Counted from the first letter of the stretch, positions 20,442-32,454 are shown. The stretch: 64,000 nt of DNA from Bathynomus jamesi (GCA_023014485.1 JAJOZX010000483.1:929501-993500); one strand, 5' to 3'. Notes: generated by a model from the sequence alone, not told the origin. Made by a program: numbers and translations.

Positions 20442-21549
20442 AGACTCTGAATGATATCTTATTGCCACTTTAAATGTTGATAGGATGTTTGTGCACATTT
20501 GTTATTTTGTTACGAATTTACGGAAAAATGGAATTTTTGAATTAAAATTGATTAGGTAGGAGTTATTTTTTATTGTTTTTGAAGCAAGGATATTATTTTG
20601 TATGACAAATGATTACGTTAAATTGCTACCAAATCACATGATTTTCAATTTAGTCATTTCGCCCCCAAAATTGACACACCCTAGTGGGTAGACCGCTTAA
20701 GCCGATGAGCGTCATTAAACTTTCGAACAATGAAAGGAACCGGGGATAATTACATTATTATTTCTATTTACTGACTTTTTTATGCCGAAACAATTTGAAC
20801 AAACGCGGTAAACACGAGTACGGACTATCATTAAACTTTAATCGCGGAGACACAATTAAATATTTTAAATGAACAATAACATACCAATACGAAAAACACC
20901 TAATCGGGGCAAACCCCCGCCGAGACTGGATTTTTAGGGCATTTCAGCCGCGGCACATTTCATGTGTTGCCAATTCATATTTTTATATTTTTAATTTCAA
21001 ACTACGTATTAATTTCTTATCTACATACAAACCATAATTAAATTTCTTATTACGCAATATTTTCTCTTTATTAAACAAAACATTATTAAATTTTATAAAC
21101 AAAACATTATTAAATTCTTATGACATTATTAGCTTTATTTAAAAAAACCAATACACGACACTCGCATCACCCCCTTGAAAATAAGTTTTCACTAGGAAAA
21201 CTTATTTATGTCATTTATTTTCTTTTAATAAATTTATTTATTTATTCAACAAATTTATATATTTTTCAGTTTTTTTTCTTTAACAATTTCAAAGTTAGAA
21301 GATAAGAAATAATTTCAATGACAAATTCTACACATTGGATATTTTGTATCATTTCATAAAATCAGAAAAAAAATTAAAATTTTCACGTTTGCATAAAATA
21401 ACATTTCACACATAATCAAATGTACAACCTGGAACAAAGCTGTTACGTGAAAAATAAAGGATAATTTTCTAAACACTGATTACAACAAATTTCAACTTCA
21501 CAATCTATTTCAGCAATTTTTCATCAAAGATTGCTTTACATTCGAAACA

Positions 21550-21765
21550 TTCAGATAATAATGATTGGGGTTGTTTAACCTCATTCGCAACAATAAGGTC
21601 ATATGACGGAGGGGACCTACAGCTTTACGTGGGATCCGGACCACGGTCGCTACATAATCTGGATGCAGAGGACGGTCTCCCATCCAACTACTACCCAGGC
21701 CCAATGTCGCTTAATTTCGCTGATCAACGGGAAGCGGTGTTACGACATTGGCTACGACGTAGCCC
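21550..21765 (-). repeat. 5S rRNA-derived SINE (SINE3-like), copy 1, with perfect TSD
   Basis: On the minus strand the 5' part reads like 5S rRNA: CGATCAGCGAAATTAAGCGA (A-box region), GGGCCTGGGTAGTAGTTGGA, GGATGGGAGACCG (C box). The body that follows ends AATCATTATTATC. An exact 13-bp TSD TACATTCGAAACA lies at 21537-21549 and 21766-21778, as expected for LINE-driven retroposition. Other copies: 29393, 32022, 33612, 52797. Confidence 0.9.
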
Positions 21766-24125
21766 TACATTCGAAACAAATATTCCTATAGTTACATAGT
21801 TACTATTAGGGCAACATAGAAAGAACAAGAAAATGTTTATTAAAAAAAATACTGACCAGAGCGCACATACTATTTAAACGAAACAACAAAACACGAAAAA
21901 ACATTTGGGCAATAATTGCACCCTTTCATTTATAATTTCATTAAATAATAATCATTGTACATCAATTTCTGGACTGCTTACATTTTCAATCGCAGCTCTC
22001 CTGCTCACTTCGCTAGAATGCAAGGGGTTGTATCACCATGCAACAGATCAGCACGCTCGAGGTTCCGCTCTCTCTCTCTCTCTCCAAAAAATGGCGAAAA
22101 AACAAAAGAGTCGTCTAATTCAACGAAGATCAGGGAATGGAGATATACTGAAAGTGGAACCACGCCCCGGAATTGGACGGAATTTGCAATTCTAGAAGTC
22201 GACGAAGAAACTCGCCTCTCTCATCTCAACTTTTTTCGTGAACGCTACTCCTTCAACGTCCAGCTGAAAGACTCCCTACATGGAATTAATCAAACAATCA
22301 CTTCGCCGTAGGTGGCTTCACAACGAACCTACTGTAGGCCTGTATGGACACTAAAGTCTTAAACACTCGTTCAAACGTTCGTGGTTTGCCTACTGAGTGC
22401 TAAAACGCATATTCAGCAAAGCATCGAACAGCGGGACCAGGACTCCCCGAAAATACCAGTAGACCAACTTCGATCGAAACTGTCCTGCACTAAGTTGCTG
22501 AGCATTCGGTTTCGTTTCTCTCTCTCTCTCTCTCATCGGTGATCGATCACCTAATTCGGGTCAACTAAACGCAATGGGTGGAATTCGGATTCAACTTAGT
22601 TGCTTCCAAATCGAGCCTCTCGAAATTTTTAAAAACTATCGAAAAGTTTGTACTGCTACTGATTATCACTTTTCACATTTAATTTACAGAATTTTCTCAA
22701 CACTTCACTTCGAAACAATAACTATAATTTGCTCTGGCCAAATTTACGGAAAAATATGACAAATTTTACAGAACTTCGCAAAAATTTAATCACGCCCTAG
22801 ATACCAATAAGGTTACTTATGGCAGTTACATTGGAGAAGTTAATAAAAAAATTCATCAAACACAACGAAACACACTGCACATATAAATATGAACTGTTAT
22901 ATAATTTAAAAAATATTATTATCCAAACTACCTTCAGAAATCACATCGACACACTTAAATACAATAGACAAAAATGAAAACCAGAAACTTCACGTCATCA
23001 ACTCCCGATAACAATGAACCATCTTATACTTTGTGGGGAGCGGACATAGATACCACAAAAACGTTACTGGCAATCTAAAAATCTCCATTTCTGGTCAGCA
23101 ATCAATCTAGAGCTCCACCTGCACGAGTAAACCCAAATGAAGTTAAAAAAATAAGTTTCCAAAACATAAACATTAAATAACAAAAATTTAAATATTAATG
23201 CCAAAACTGAATTTAATATATTAATTTCAACCTGCAACGCTAAATTTCACAGGAAGAAAACTCATAATTCACAAAATGACATCTGAGAGACAACTCTCTC
23301 CTTCAACACGAAACCCAGCATGGTTTGTAAATCACAGGAATTCCAGTAATTTATCGTTTCCAAGTGAAACTAAATACAAATTTTCATCGTTATTATAACT
23401 AAGAACAGCTATTATGAACCCAAAAATACAGCGCAACCTACTACGTAAACAAAAATTAAAATAATTCACTGCATTATGAAGCGAGTGTTCACTTGTTTGT
23501 AAACGAACCTCTATAAAAATATCCCTAACCAATCAAACTACATTACATCATGAAATAATTTTGTAATATTTCTATGCAAACGTGCGAACGTAAAAAAAAA
23601 CATTTTTCGTTATTTATAGCCAGAATTCAAAATATTAAGCAAAAACACTATCCATACAAAATATCATCTGGAATTTTCATTAAAACTCATGAAAGAACGA
23701 AAAATAGACAACAAAAATCAGCCTACCTATAAAAAATATAAATGAATGCATATAAAAAATTAAAAAAACGAAATTAATTTATCAAAAGAATTTACTAAAA
23801 CAATTCCTGTATTTCAAATAAACAAATTTTCTCACACAATTTACATACGGCAAGCAAAATAACCTCAATCAGTCCGAATCGACCCAGTATGAATAGTGTC
23901 TTTAACCATTATTTTTCGAATTTGAATAAAACCTTCAAATTACACTTATCTACCTTAAAATTATAAATTTACCTTAAAATTATACACATATGATGTTCAT
24001 GTGTAGTTTGACATCTTTAATTATATACATCCAGTCGAAGAATAATCTTGAAAACTGGCCACTAGATACTGGAAAATTTTGTTACTTATTTAATTTTTTA
24101 CAATTCGCTACTATATACATATATA

Positions 24126-24347
24126 GGGTGAACCAAATGTAGGTGGACAGTAAATGATAACGTTTATTTTGAGAATACATATTTAATTTTTTTGTATACT
24201 ATAATACAAAATAAAATTTAAATAAATTTAGTTATAATATTTAATATAATATAACACAAACACCATAGTTATAATGAACACCATAGTTATAATATAATAT
24301 AACACAAACCGTATTCAACCTACTGTCCACCTACTTTTGGTTCACCG
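24126..24347. mobile_element. mariner-type MITE with TA target
   Basis: GGTGAACCAAATGTAGGTGG at the left is matched by an inverted GGTGAACCAAAAGTAGGTGG at the right, inside TATATA. Interior is AT-rich with a short duplication of ACACCATAGTTATAAT. Confidence 0.75.
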
Positions 24348-24992
24348 TGTATATATACTTAGAAATGCAAGAGTCACATTTACGCTCCGAATTTTAGACC
24401 TACCGTATAAATCCATGTCAGTTTAATTACAACTAAAATAATTTAATTTCATATAAGTAAGTGTGATATTTATTTACTAATAATTATGATTATTATTATT
24501 ATTATTATTATTATTATCACAAGTATTATTAATTCCGAAATGTAACCACAAAAAAAAATTTAAACAAAATAGGTAGGCTGTATAAAGAGTAATAAAAGTT
24601 GAAGAAAAAAAAAGAAATGAGCCATTGGACGGGATTTTTAAATTTTGAATAAGTCTCTACGACTGAAGAAAACGAAATCTGAAGAAAATGGAATGAGAAC
24701 AGACGCTATGAGAAGAAAAAAATTACTCAAGAATTTTGACTCAAACTGAGTCAAACGGTTAAAACAAAGTCTGACTCCATGAAACTTTGAATTATAGATA
24801 CAACAAATTTGTAAGGAATGGGAATCTGAATTTGCTTGCAAATGAGGTACACAATGCATTTTACTGTTTAATTTACCGAAACAGAATATCTACTACTTTT
24901 ATAAATACTATAAAACGGGTAGCAATGTAATTTAACCGAAATATAAGTTCGTACAGAAGACGTGGGAATGCCGTTATTTTAATTTAATAGGG

Positions 24993-25009
24993 ACCACCGC
25001 TAGCCACCA
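24993..25009 (-). other. putative tRNA primer-binding site
   Basis: Minus-strand TGGTGGCTAGCGGTGGT begins three bases inside the 5' LTR. A TGG start adjacent to the LTR is the hallmark of a PBS; the priming tRNA was not identified. Confidence 0.5.
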
Positions 25010-25012
25010 AAA

Positions 25013-25630
25013 TGTCGTGTACCTCATTCAATTCATTGTTTTATTCGTTATTTACTTTACTTTATTACTTTCCTTTTAGCATTTCTCTTTCTTCTCTTTA
25101 CACTCGCTTCACTGTACTTTATAAGCACGGGCAGACGGGTAGACGTGGTCGCCATTAAGCTTTCGAACAATGAAGGGACCGGGGATAATTACACACCATT
25201 ATTTCTATTTACTAACTTTTTTATACCGAAACAAATTTCAGCAAATGGGGCAAACACGAGTGCGAATTATCATGAGACTTTAATCTCGGAGAGAGACACA
25301 ATTAAATATTTTAAATAAACAATAACATACTAATATGAAAAACACTTAATCGGGGTAAACCCCCGCCCGAGACTGGATTTTTAGGGCATTTCAGCCACGG
25401 CACATTTCATGTGTTGCCAATTGTATTTTTATATTTTTAATTTCAAACAATATTAATTTCTTATCTACGTACAAACCATAATTAAATTTTTTATTAAACA
25501 TTATTTTCATCTTTATTAAACAAAACATTATTAAATTCTTATGCGACATTATTTTCTTCTTTATTAAACAAAACATTATTAAATTCTTATGCGACATTAT
25601 TATCTTTATTTAAAAAACCAATGCACGATA
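25013..25630 (-). repeat. right LTR (5' LTR in element orientation)
   Basis: 618 bp, TGTCGTG to CACGATA. Uninterrupted counterpart of 17378-21160. Near its end a TTTATTAAACAAAACATTATTAAATT unit is repeated twice. Confidence 0.85.
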
Positions 25631-25805
25631 TGTTCAAATTATTGCAACAACAAAAATTGTAAAAGTATAAAATTGTATTTATGTTATAAATAAAGATTTA
25701 ATCACTCATATTTATTCATACATTAATTTAAATCTATTTGGTATCGCATTGAAGTGCCATAGATGTAATTACACGCACGATAACGCGTCGTTTTCATTTT
25801 TGTAT

Positions 25806-25870
25806 GAAACAAAATTACTTCCACTAGGATTCGAACCCGGGACCTCTTGAGTAGAAGTCGCTGGTGCTAC

Positions 25871-25872
<2 letters not shown>
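25806..25872 (-). repeat. tRNA-derived SINE, family 2, copy 2
   Basis: Minus strand: CTACTCAAGAGGTCCCGGG, B box GGTTCGAATCCTAG, then GGAAGTAATTTTG. Truncated by the (GT)n tract at 25874. Confidence 0.7.

Positions 25873-25873
<1 letters not shown>

Positions 25874-25906
<33 letters not shown>
25874..25906. repeat. (GT)n microsatellite
   Basis: About 16 GT units. Confidence 0.95.
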
Positions 25907-25907
<1 letters not shown>

Positions 25908-26654
25908 CTCAGGCAACTGGACATAAGTGAGATGGAATGTATGATAATTCAGAAAGGTACAGAGGTGTTTTTTTAGGTAATTTTTTTTACCTCAAAACAT
26001 TAAAAGTTTATACAAAAACCCTAAAAACGTTTTTGCTGGAGGAGAAAAAGATGTTAACCCTGATTAGGTTAGGTTACAGGAAATATACTCACTTTCAAAG
26101 GAGGTGATGTATGGAATGCAATTTCCATAAATCTCAGATAGGCTTTATCACGAAATGTATTTCGTAAATAACTTAAGAAGTACTTCATTAGCTCCTACTT
26201 ATATATAAATTCACTACTGCCATTATTACCATAGTAATTAAGTTCCTAATTTATAATTAACTAAAATATGCTAATTTCATTAAGCAATCCTAATTTCATA
26301 GTTTTTCTAAATTATTACTTTTTTTTTATTAAGCATCATTTATTTTCTACTAAATATAAAATTGATCATTTTATTTAAAATTGTGTAAAATAAACACTAC
26401 TTTTGTAAATGTTTACCTTTTGTTTATTATTATTATTATTATTATTCTTATTATTATTATTCTTATTATTACTTGCCATTTTTCACTTCTATTATGTAAT
26501 AAATAAACTGAATCCCATTAATTTTGCCTGAAATGCTTCCATGCTTTCAACGATATATTCAGATTAGAATAATGTGAAAATATTAAATGCCATATCAGAT
26601 ATCTAAATTGTACATACAGAAAAATACTGAAAAATATTATAAAGTTTTATGTAA
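25907..26654. other. AT-rich spacer with (ATT)n, no gene seen
   Basis: Contains an interrupted ATT repeat at 26424-26468; no coding or structural signal. Confidence 0.5.
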
Positions 26655-26866
26655 GGGGCCGTTCAAAAATTATGTAACGCTATTTTTGCTAAAACTTGAC
26701 ACCTCAGATCCCCCAGGAACGTTCTGTAACGCTAGACCAGACACCCCCTAAGATTTTATGTAACATTTCTCCCCACCCCACACCCCACACGTTACGGAAC
26801 GTTACAGAGGGGTGGGGGTGTCAGGTTTTAGCAAAAATAGCGTTACGTAATTTTTGAACTTGTATT
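26655..26866. mobile_element. PIF/Harbinger-like MITE, copy 2 (right end truncated)
   Basis: Nearly identical to 4181-4387 (shared GGAACGTTCTGTAACGCTAG). Starts after TAA at 26652-26654; its last ~6 terminal bases are missing or mutated. Confidence 0.8.
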
Positions 26867-28879
26867 CTTTTTCTGAATAAAGGTTTTGTTTTTTGTTTGA
26901 AATAGCTAAAGTAAGTGTCGCTATTTTCGTTCGCATCACGTATCCCTATTTAGCCTATTCATTGTTGATGAACCTGCATCGCGTACTGTTCGATCACGCG
27001 ATGTAATGGAACGTATCCGCGCGATCGACCGGTGGTTAATTGTACATGTATAGTGGTAGAGGAAAGTGTTTACAAAATAGTTGTTGAGGGCAACAACATA
27101 TATATAAATTTAAATCATGAAAACCTATGACGTCATTTCGATCCATGACGCCTTTCTAAAACGCACTATAGTTAGAAAACTATATGGGCCCTAAGTTGGC
27201 TTATTTGACAAAAATTATGTTCGTAATATTTTTCATAGGTAGGCCCTTTGAACCATAATAATTCCTTTTAATCTCACATATTTGGTTAGTGAATAATTTA
27301 AGCACCACCCTAACAAAATGTTAGGCATCCAATATTTTTATGTTACAGTAACGTGCAATAAAAGTAAAACCCCATTCTTTACACATTTAAATCTTAAAAA
27401 GTAGTTTTTAAAATAGTTCTTATAAACTGCAAAATGATTAAAAGTTTCGAAATGGCATCTCTGTAAACCTACTGAAAATAAGCAGTTTTATTTGGCAAGT
27501 TAGCCTACTTATTACTCAATGGTTTCTAAATTCTAGGGCTCCAACAATTTTGGCGTAGGCCCTATATGTTTAAGATCTAGTTCAGTAGGCAATAAGCAAC
27601 AGAAATTTTTACATAGCAATTTTTAGTCTATGTCTACAGATATTAATTTTATGTACACAAATATTTGAGCAATGATCGGAAAAACTAAATCCACCCTTGG
27701 TTAAAATAGGTAGACATTGTCGTAAACACAGACAGACCCCAAAATATTATTAGATTTTAATATAGTTATTCTTTATTTCATATTTGTTTTATATAAAAAT
27801 TAAATATATTTTGGAAAAAGTATCGATTTGACTGTATCAATCGTAAAGTAAATCAAATATTGATAAATATTCTCGCATCATCGAATATTGTCAGTTTGCG
27901 TTTTGTTTAAATTCATTTCAGAATGTTCTTAACTCAGTTGTTTAGCGAACTCTTTCCGATATCTGTAAAGTAACAATACAGAGGAGTTAACGAACATCTT
28001 CAAAATCAGTGAAGTCTCTCAGAAGGGATCAGAAGCGCTTTATTACGCTTGATAATTGACTGTGGTGGTGAGTTGTGTGTGATGAGAAGAGTTCGCTTTA
28101 ACTTTTAGTGCTCTCTTGTTTATTAGGGAATGCTCAGTGTGGTAAAAACGAATGAAGTTTCACAGAGTAAAATGTCCACTAAGGCTTCAACGATTTCTGC
28201 CTTTATAGAATACTTTACGCAGTTTATGGCAGGTGTAAAGCAAGCACAAAGCAATCATATAGCAAGCTCACTTTAGATTTATAGCGAATTTGAAGCATAT
28301 TCAAAGTAAGTTATAGCAGTTTCATAGCAAATTTATAGCAGGTTCAGAGCAAGTTTATCTTAGTTATTGAGATTTTTACAACAGTTTCGATGAAAGTTCA
28401 TAGCAATATAAGGTATTTTATTTGAGTTGCGGACTTTTATCCATTAAAAAAATATATATTTTCTGTTTTTCTACATGCTAGTTAAAAATATGCACGGGAA
28501 AAAATTTCCTGTTATGTACGTATAGCATCAGGAGTCAGTATGAGGAAACAAGCAGAATTCAAGCTTTTCGGGAATCTCATACAGAAATCTATAAAACTTT
28601 TAGGAACAGTATTGCTGATGCTGGATTTAAAATTTGTTAATAAATAATGAAAAATAATTAAGAGAACGATGTAAGTACATGTTACAGTACTTATGAGATA
28701 ATTACAGTACATGAAATTATTTTATTTAAGTACTTACTCTCCCGCATCAGGAGTTACTTCAAGAAGAGTTTGAGGATTGGAACTTTTCATTCTTTTCTGA
28801 AAGTCTTCTAAAAGCTTTTTAGAGTTTACTAAAAAATCGAAGAACAAAAGAAGTAAACAGAGCGAAAGGTCAAATGAAA

Positions 28880-28881
<2 letters not shown>
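26867..28881. other. 2-kb AT-rich stretch, no gene seen
   Basis: No coding frame. 28230-28400 holds loosely repeated ATAGCAA/AAAGCAA words (about 10) that look like a degenerate short tandem repeat. Confidence 0.5.

Positions 28882-28917
<36 letters not shown>
28882..28917. repeat. (TA)n microsatellite
   Basis: About 18 TA units. Confidence 0.95.
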
Positions 28918-28922
<5 letters not shown>

Positions 28923-29202
28923 AAAACATTTGTTCCCATTTTCGTTTTCAAATAATAACAATAAGTTAATAAAAGAACAATAACAAATTATACCTATTTT
29001 AATATTTTAGTTTCTAAACATGAAGTTGAATTCCCTTTTCATAAAGTTATGAAACTCGTGGTCAGTCATATAATTAAGTTGTAGTGTAAAAATCCGTTGC
29101 AAGAACACTCCTTGCATTTAACAACTTAATTTAACAGCGGTTGCAAATTTGATAATGATGGTCAGAGTTGTATTTGAAATGCATGCATGTGCATACTACG
29201 AG

Positions 29203-29233
29203 AGAGAGAGAGGGAGAGAGAGAGAGAGAGAGA
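29203..29233. repeat. (AG)n microsatellite
   Basis: AG repeat with one GGG interruption. Confidence 0.95.
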
Positions 29234-29392
29234 CGAGCACCCTTGTAACAGAAGTTTTATTGTGGCACGTAGCATAGTATAAGTTCAAAATGAATACAGA
29301 ATAGAAGAATACTGTCAATATCGAGTAGCTTTTCCACGTATCTCTTACATGAAGGACTAAGACACGTCCTGGTATAAAGGAGGAAAGAGGAC

Positions 29393-29600
29393 TGTTTAAC
29401 CTCCTTCGTAAAAACAAAAGTCATGTGACGGACGAGACGACCTACAGCTTTACGCGGAATCCGAACCACGGGTCGCTGCATCATCTAGACGCGGAGAACG
29501 GTCACTGATCCAACTACTACCCAGACCTAATGTCTCTTAACTTCGCCGCCGATCGACCGGAAGCGATGTTGCAATATTGTCCACGACGTTTTTCTACCGA
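29393..29600 (-). repeat. 5S rRNA-derived SINE, copy 2
   Basis: Same family as 21550-21765: minus strand contains the 5S-like CGATCGGCGGCGAAGTTAAG and GGGTAGTAGTTGGAT regions and the GAACCACGGGTCGC body on the plus strand. More diverged, with the 5' end near 29590. Confidence 0.8.
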
Positions 29601-30212
29601 GGTATGGTCAAGGTTTCATCGAAATTAATTCATTTTCATTTACAGCTGCCACAGATGTGGGAGGAGGTCTCCATTTTCACAGTTAAAAAATGTTTTCGAA
29701 TGAGATGAGTAATGTTCATATTCATGAGGGCTTTTCGGTGCTTAGGAGAGAAACTGCAGCTTATTTTTTTCTTTTTCAAAGAGGTGTACTTTTTGAAATT
29801 GTGCCATGTGGCACATCTCCATTGCAACTTTGCACCTTTAACTACAAAGCAAACTCTTAGAACAAAAGGAGATGATTCTCAATATTCAAATTGGTTTAAA
29901 CTATCAAAACATCAAATGGTTTTGCGTGGATTAATCACAAGAGGTGGTGGCAATGATGGTGGGAATGTTAACCAACCGCCACAACTATCGCATTTGAGAA
30001 AATGAATAAAACAAACGAGCTTTGACATCATTATCCAGAGAGACTCTCTTGAGGTCACTGTGTGGCGCACCTTACGACAATCACAGGTCATTGGCTCTTT
30101 TATTTTTGAGGAGGGGGACCGTAAATAGAGAGCGCTACTTTTCAATGCTTCAGAATTTTGTTTTCCTTTACATCATGAGTTTAAACAAACTTTCGCCCCC
30201 CTCCCCCAAAAT
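29601..30212. other. non-repetitive spacer, no gene supported
   Basis: Several short open frames on both strands (up to 97 codons) but none with recognisable motifs, splice sites or matching frames. Confidence 0.4.
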
Positions 30213-30221
30213 ATATATATA

Positions 30222-30284
<63 letters not shown>
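30213..30284. repeat. (TA)n-(TG)n microsatellite
   Basis: TA tract followed by about 23 TG units. Confidence 0.95.
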
Positions 30285-30287
<3 letters not shown>

Positions 30288-30621
30288 TGAGAGAGGCTGA
30301 AAACTTCTGTAGCCTTCACGCTCCTGCGACCTAAACTTTTCAGATTTCTTTATATGTGGAACCATGTACAAGAGCATCGTTTATGGCTTTACGTCGCAAG
30401 GTCTCAGCATCTGCCAAAACAGAAGGTATGAATCGAAACTACAGTCCATCAAATCATACGACAAGAAGCGTTGCATGAACAAAATCAAATTTTATAACGT
30501 CAACGTTCGACCTTATGCTGGTATATGCATTTGAGATTTCAATTGAAAATGAAAAGTTTGTTCAGTATTTTAACTGAGATTGACTAACCCATACATATAT
30601 TTCAGATTTTCAATGAAAATT

Positions 30622-30725
30622 ACTAACCTCACCTAACCTAACCAGACCTAATCTAACCTAGCTGGACATAATGTAATCTAATCTAACCAAACCGAACTTA
30701 ACCTAATTTAAACTAACTTAACATG
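30622..30725. repeat. degenerate CCTAA telomere-like tract
   Basis: Repeated CCTAA / TCTAA / CTTAA pentamer-like words (ACCTAACCTAACCAGACCTA and onward). CCTAA is the arthropod telomere unit, so this may be an old interstitial telomeric patch or chance CCTAA-rich sequence. Confidence 0.5.
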
Positions 30726-30732
30726 AATGTAA

Positions 30733-30936
30733 CTGATCCGCTTACGGTCGAGATTTTCGACATCATATAAATTCAGAAATTTTGGTGTCGACATTATGTA
30801 TGTTGATAATGTACAAATCAACCTTGTTCCGTTACCCCGACAAGAAATCGAAAATGTATTTCAATCCTTGAAAAAATGGGTTGAATGTCGTATAATCACC
30901 AAAGATGGAGGATATGTTGAAGTTAAAAATGTTTAA
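30733..30936 (+). pseudogene. unrecognised coding remnant, C-terminal 67 codons
   Basis: An open frame without an ATG ends at TAA 30934-30936. Its amino-acid composition is protein-like (FGVDIMYVDNVQINLV; QSLKKWVECRIITKDGGY). It follows the CCTAA tract. Together with more broken frames at 31165-31600 it may be one decayed gene of foreign origin; I do not recognise the family and give no function. Confidence 0.3.
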
Positions 30937-31164
30937 AAATCTAATAGTTAAACCTTATAAATGTTGTTTACTATTTAGTTCTCTAAATATGTAAACGTAA
31001 TTAAATTTTAAAACCAATGAAGGAAACAACCCTATGTATCTTTACTTGAATAAGCTACCGTATTAACTAAATGGCGCCCCATGTATGGAATTAATGAAAA
31101 TTAAGATTGGTTAATGACTGTATTGCTTTGTGTACAGTTTGCAAATTAGGATTACGAAAGATTC

Positions 31165-31600
31165 CAGCAAGCATGACGAACACAGTTTTAAAAAAAACGA
31201 TGCTTGGATCACTCTTTTAAAAGGATATATCCCACAAAATATTTTCTGATAACCTTTTAGGTGCTCTTTTAAAGGATTTTGGGGCTATCCCTTATTTTAT
31301 ATGGTATAAAACACCTGTTAGAAGTCATTCTCAGTTGAAAGTTTTTAAAATGATTTCGTAATTGATGATATAATCCTAAATATGGTGCTTTCACTTAACA
31401 ATAAAAGTAAAGTTTTGTACCCTGAAAGAAATATAGGTTTTTCATTAGTTTACACAAAATTTCATTTTTAGAAAAAGTAAGACCCAACAATTTTACAAGG
31501 CTTTGAAAATGCTGAAATAACCCTTCAAGGTAAGTTTATGGTGTTATTAGCGTTTGAGGAGAATTCTTATTGGGATACTTACTATATATATACTTACAGC
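31165..31600 (+). pseudogene. unrecognised broken coding remnant
   Basis: Short plus-strand frames, in different phases, read like pieces of one protein: NDAWITLLKGYIPQNIF, then LLGALLKDFGAIPYFIWY, then ILQGFENAEITLQGKF. Stops and shifts separate them. Candidate decayed transposon or endogenised viral gene. Origin unproven. Confidence 0.3.
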
Positions 31601-31732
31601 ATAAAATGTTTCATTTTTCGTAAGCAAGAAGGGTTTTTTTTGTGAAGTTTTTATACTGTGAAGTTTTCTAAAACTTTGCAAAAGTTTATGTTTTGTGGGC
31701 TCAAAAGTTCTATTATGTATATTTTTATTAGT

Positions 31733-31756
31733 CTCTCTCTCTCTCTCTCTCTCTCT
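31733..31756. repeat. (CT)n microsatellite
   Basis: About 12 CT units. Confidence 0.95.
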
Positions 31757-32021
31757 AATATGAAAGAAGTGTTTCAGCTTTCATCCTTTGCGCGAAAACA
31801 GAGCATATACGTCCACAAAATAGATGTTCAGAGCCCTCCATTAAAATCAGTCTCTCGGGAGAGTTTTACAAACTATTTTCAGCTTCTACTTTGTACAAAT
31901 CTTTCACCCATTTCTGTATTAATATTTTATTTAAGTAACATTTAAACGCAAGACGGTTATTCATTCAAAGTTAAAAGAGTTCTCATACGCTGTATATGGA
32001 TGCGATTGGTGTGAATGTAAT

Positions 32022-32178
32022 GATTGGGTTTTTAACTCCTTCGCAACATCTAAGGTAATACGAGGGAGGGGACCTACAGTTTTACGTGGGATCCGAACCA
32101 CGAGTCGCTACGTAATCTGAACGCGGAGGACGGTCTTCCATCCAACTACCAGTACTACCCAGACCAAATGTCGCCTAA
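32022..32178 (-). repeat. 5S rRNA-derived SINE, copy 3 (5'-truncated)
   Basis: Contains the GGGATCCGAACCACGAGTCG body and GGTAGT-TTGGATGG 5S part (minus strand), but ends within the 5S region; a 5'-truncated retroposed copy. Confidence 0.8.
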
Positions 32179-32449
32179 TTAAAGTAATTGGTTTGAGTAG
32201 GTCTGCATGCACTAATACGGGAAAAATAGGAAATCATTCGTACACGTAAATAACTGCGAAATTGTATCTTGCTTTCCCTCTAAATTAACATTTCGTCGTG
32301 CCTGTGTCCCCAAAACACATCATAAACCCATCACTCAAACATCTCATTCTATGAGATGAAATGAAGCGTAGATAGAAAATGTCCACCCCGTGAAAATGTT
32401 CTCAACGAGAGGCAGACAAAAATTGCTTGATCTAATTTTTAACTTTTGA

Positions 32450-32454
<5 letters not shown>

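Larger units (their letters stand above)
17492..20683 (+). mobile_element. hAT-like transposon inserted in the LTR
   Basis: Ends TAGGGTGTGTCAAT with exact inverse at the right end. Exact 8-bp TSD GTGGGTAG at 17484-17491 and 20684-20691. The right LTR at 25013-25630 is the uninterrupted counterpart. It holds a promoter-side non-coding exon, one 5'UTR intron and a ~2.4-kb decayed transposase. Confidence 0.9.
17378..21160 (-). repeat. left LTR, split by a hAT-like insertion
   Basis: About 583 bp of LTR sequence once the 17492-20683 transposon and one TSD copy are removed. Landmarks shared with the right LTR include CTTTCGAACAATGAA-GGACCGGGG, CAAACCCCCGCC-GAGACTGG and TTCATGTGTTGCCAATT. Confidence 0.85.
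21161..25012 (-). other. internal region of the LTR element, no coding frame
   Basis: AT-rich, no gag/pol similarity and only sub-75-codon frames. Contains a 5S-derived SINE (21550-21765), a short CT tract (22070), a mariner-type MITE (24126-24347) and an ATT microsatellite (24487-24518). Confidence 0.6.
17378..25630 (-). mobile_element. non-coding LTR retrotransposon (LARD-like), minus orientation
   Basis: Two direct repeats of ~600 bp (17378-21160 after removal of a nested transposon, and 25013-25630) begin TGTCGTG and end CACGACA/CACGATA, the classic TG...CA LTR form. Read on the minus strand, the right LTR is followed after three bases by a primer-binding-like TGGTGGCTAGCGGTGGT (25009-24993), and the other LTR is preceded by a purine-rich AAGGGGGTGATG (21161-21177). 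The ~3.85-kb interior has no gag or pol frame. Flanks are not an obvious TSD (AAAAG versus TGTTC). A non-autonomous element dependent on proteins in trans is the best reading. Confidence 0.75.

Noticed and set aside
28230..28400. possible tandem coding repeat with ATAGCAA words
   Set aside because: Word spacing is irregular and all frames contain stops.
29712..30005. 97-codon plus-strand frame
   Set aside because: No recognisable domain, initiation context or repeat relationship.
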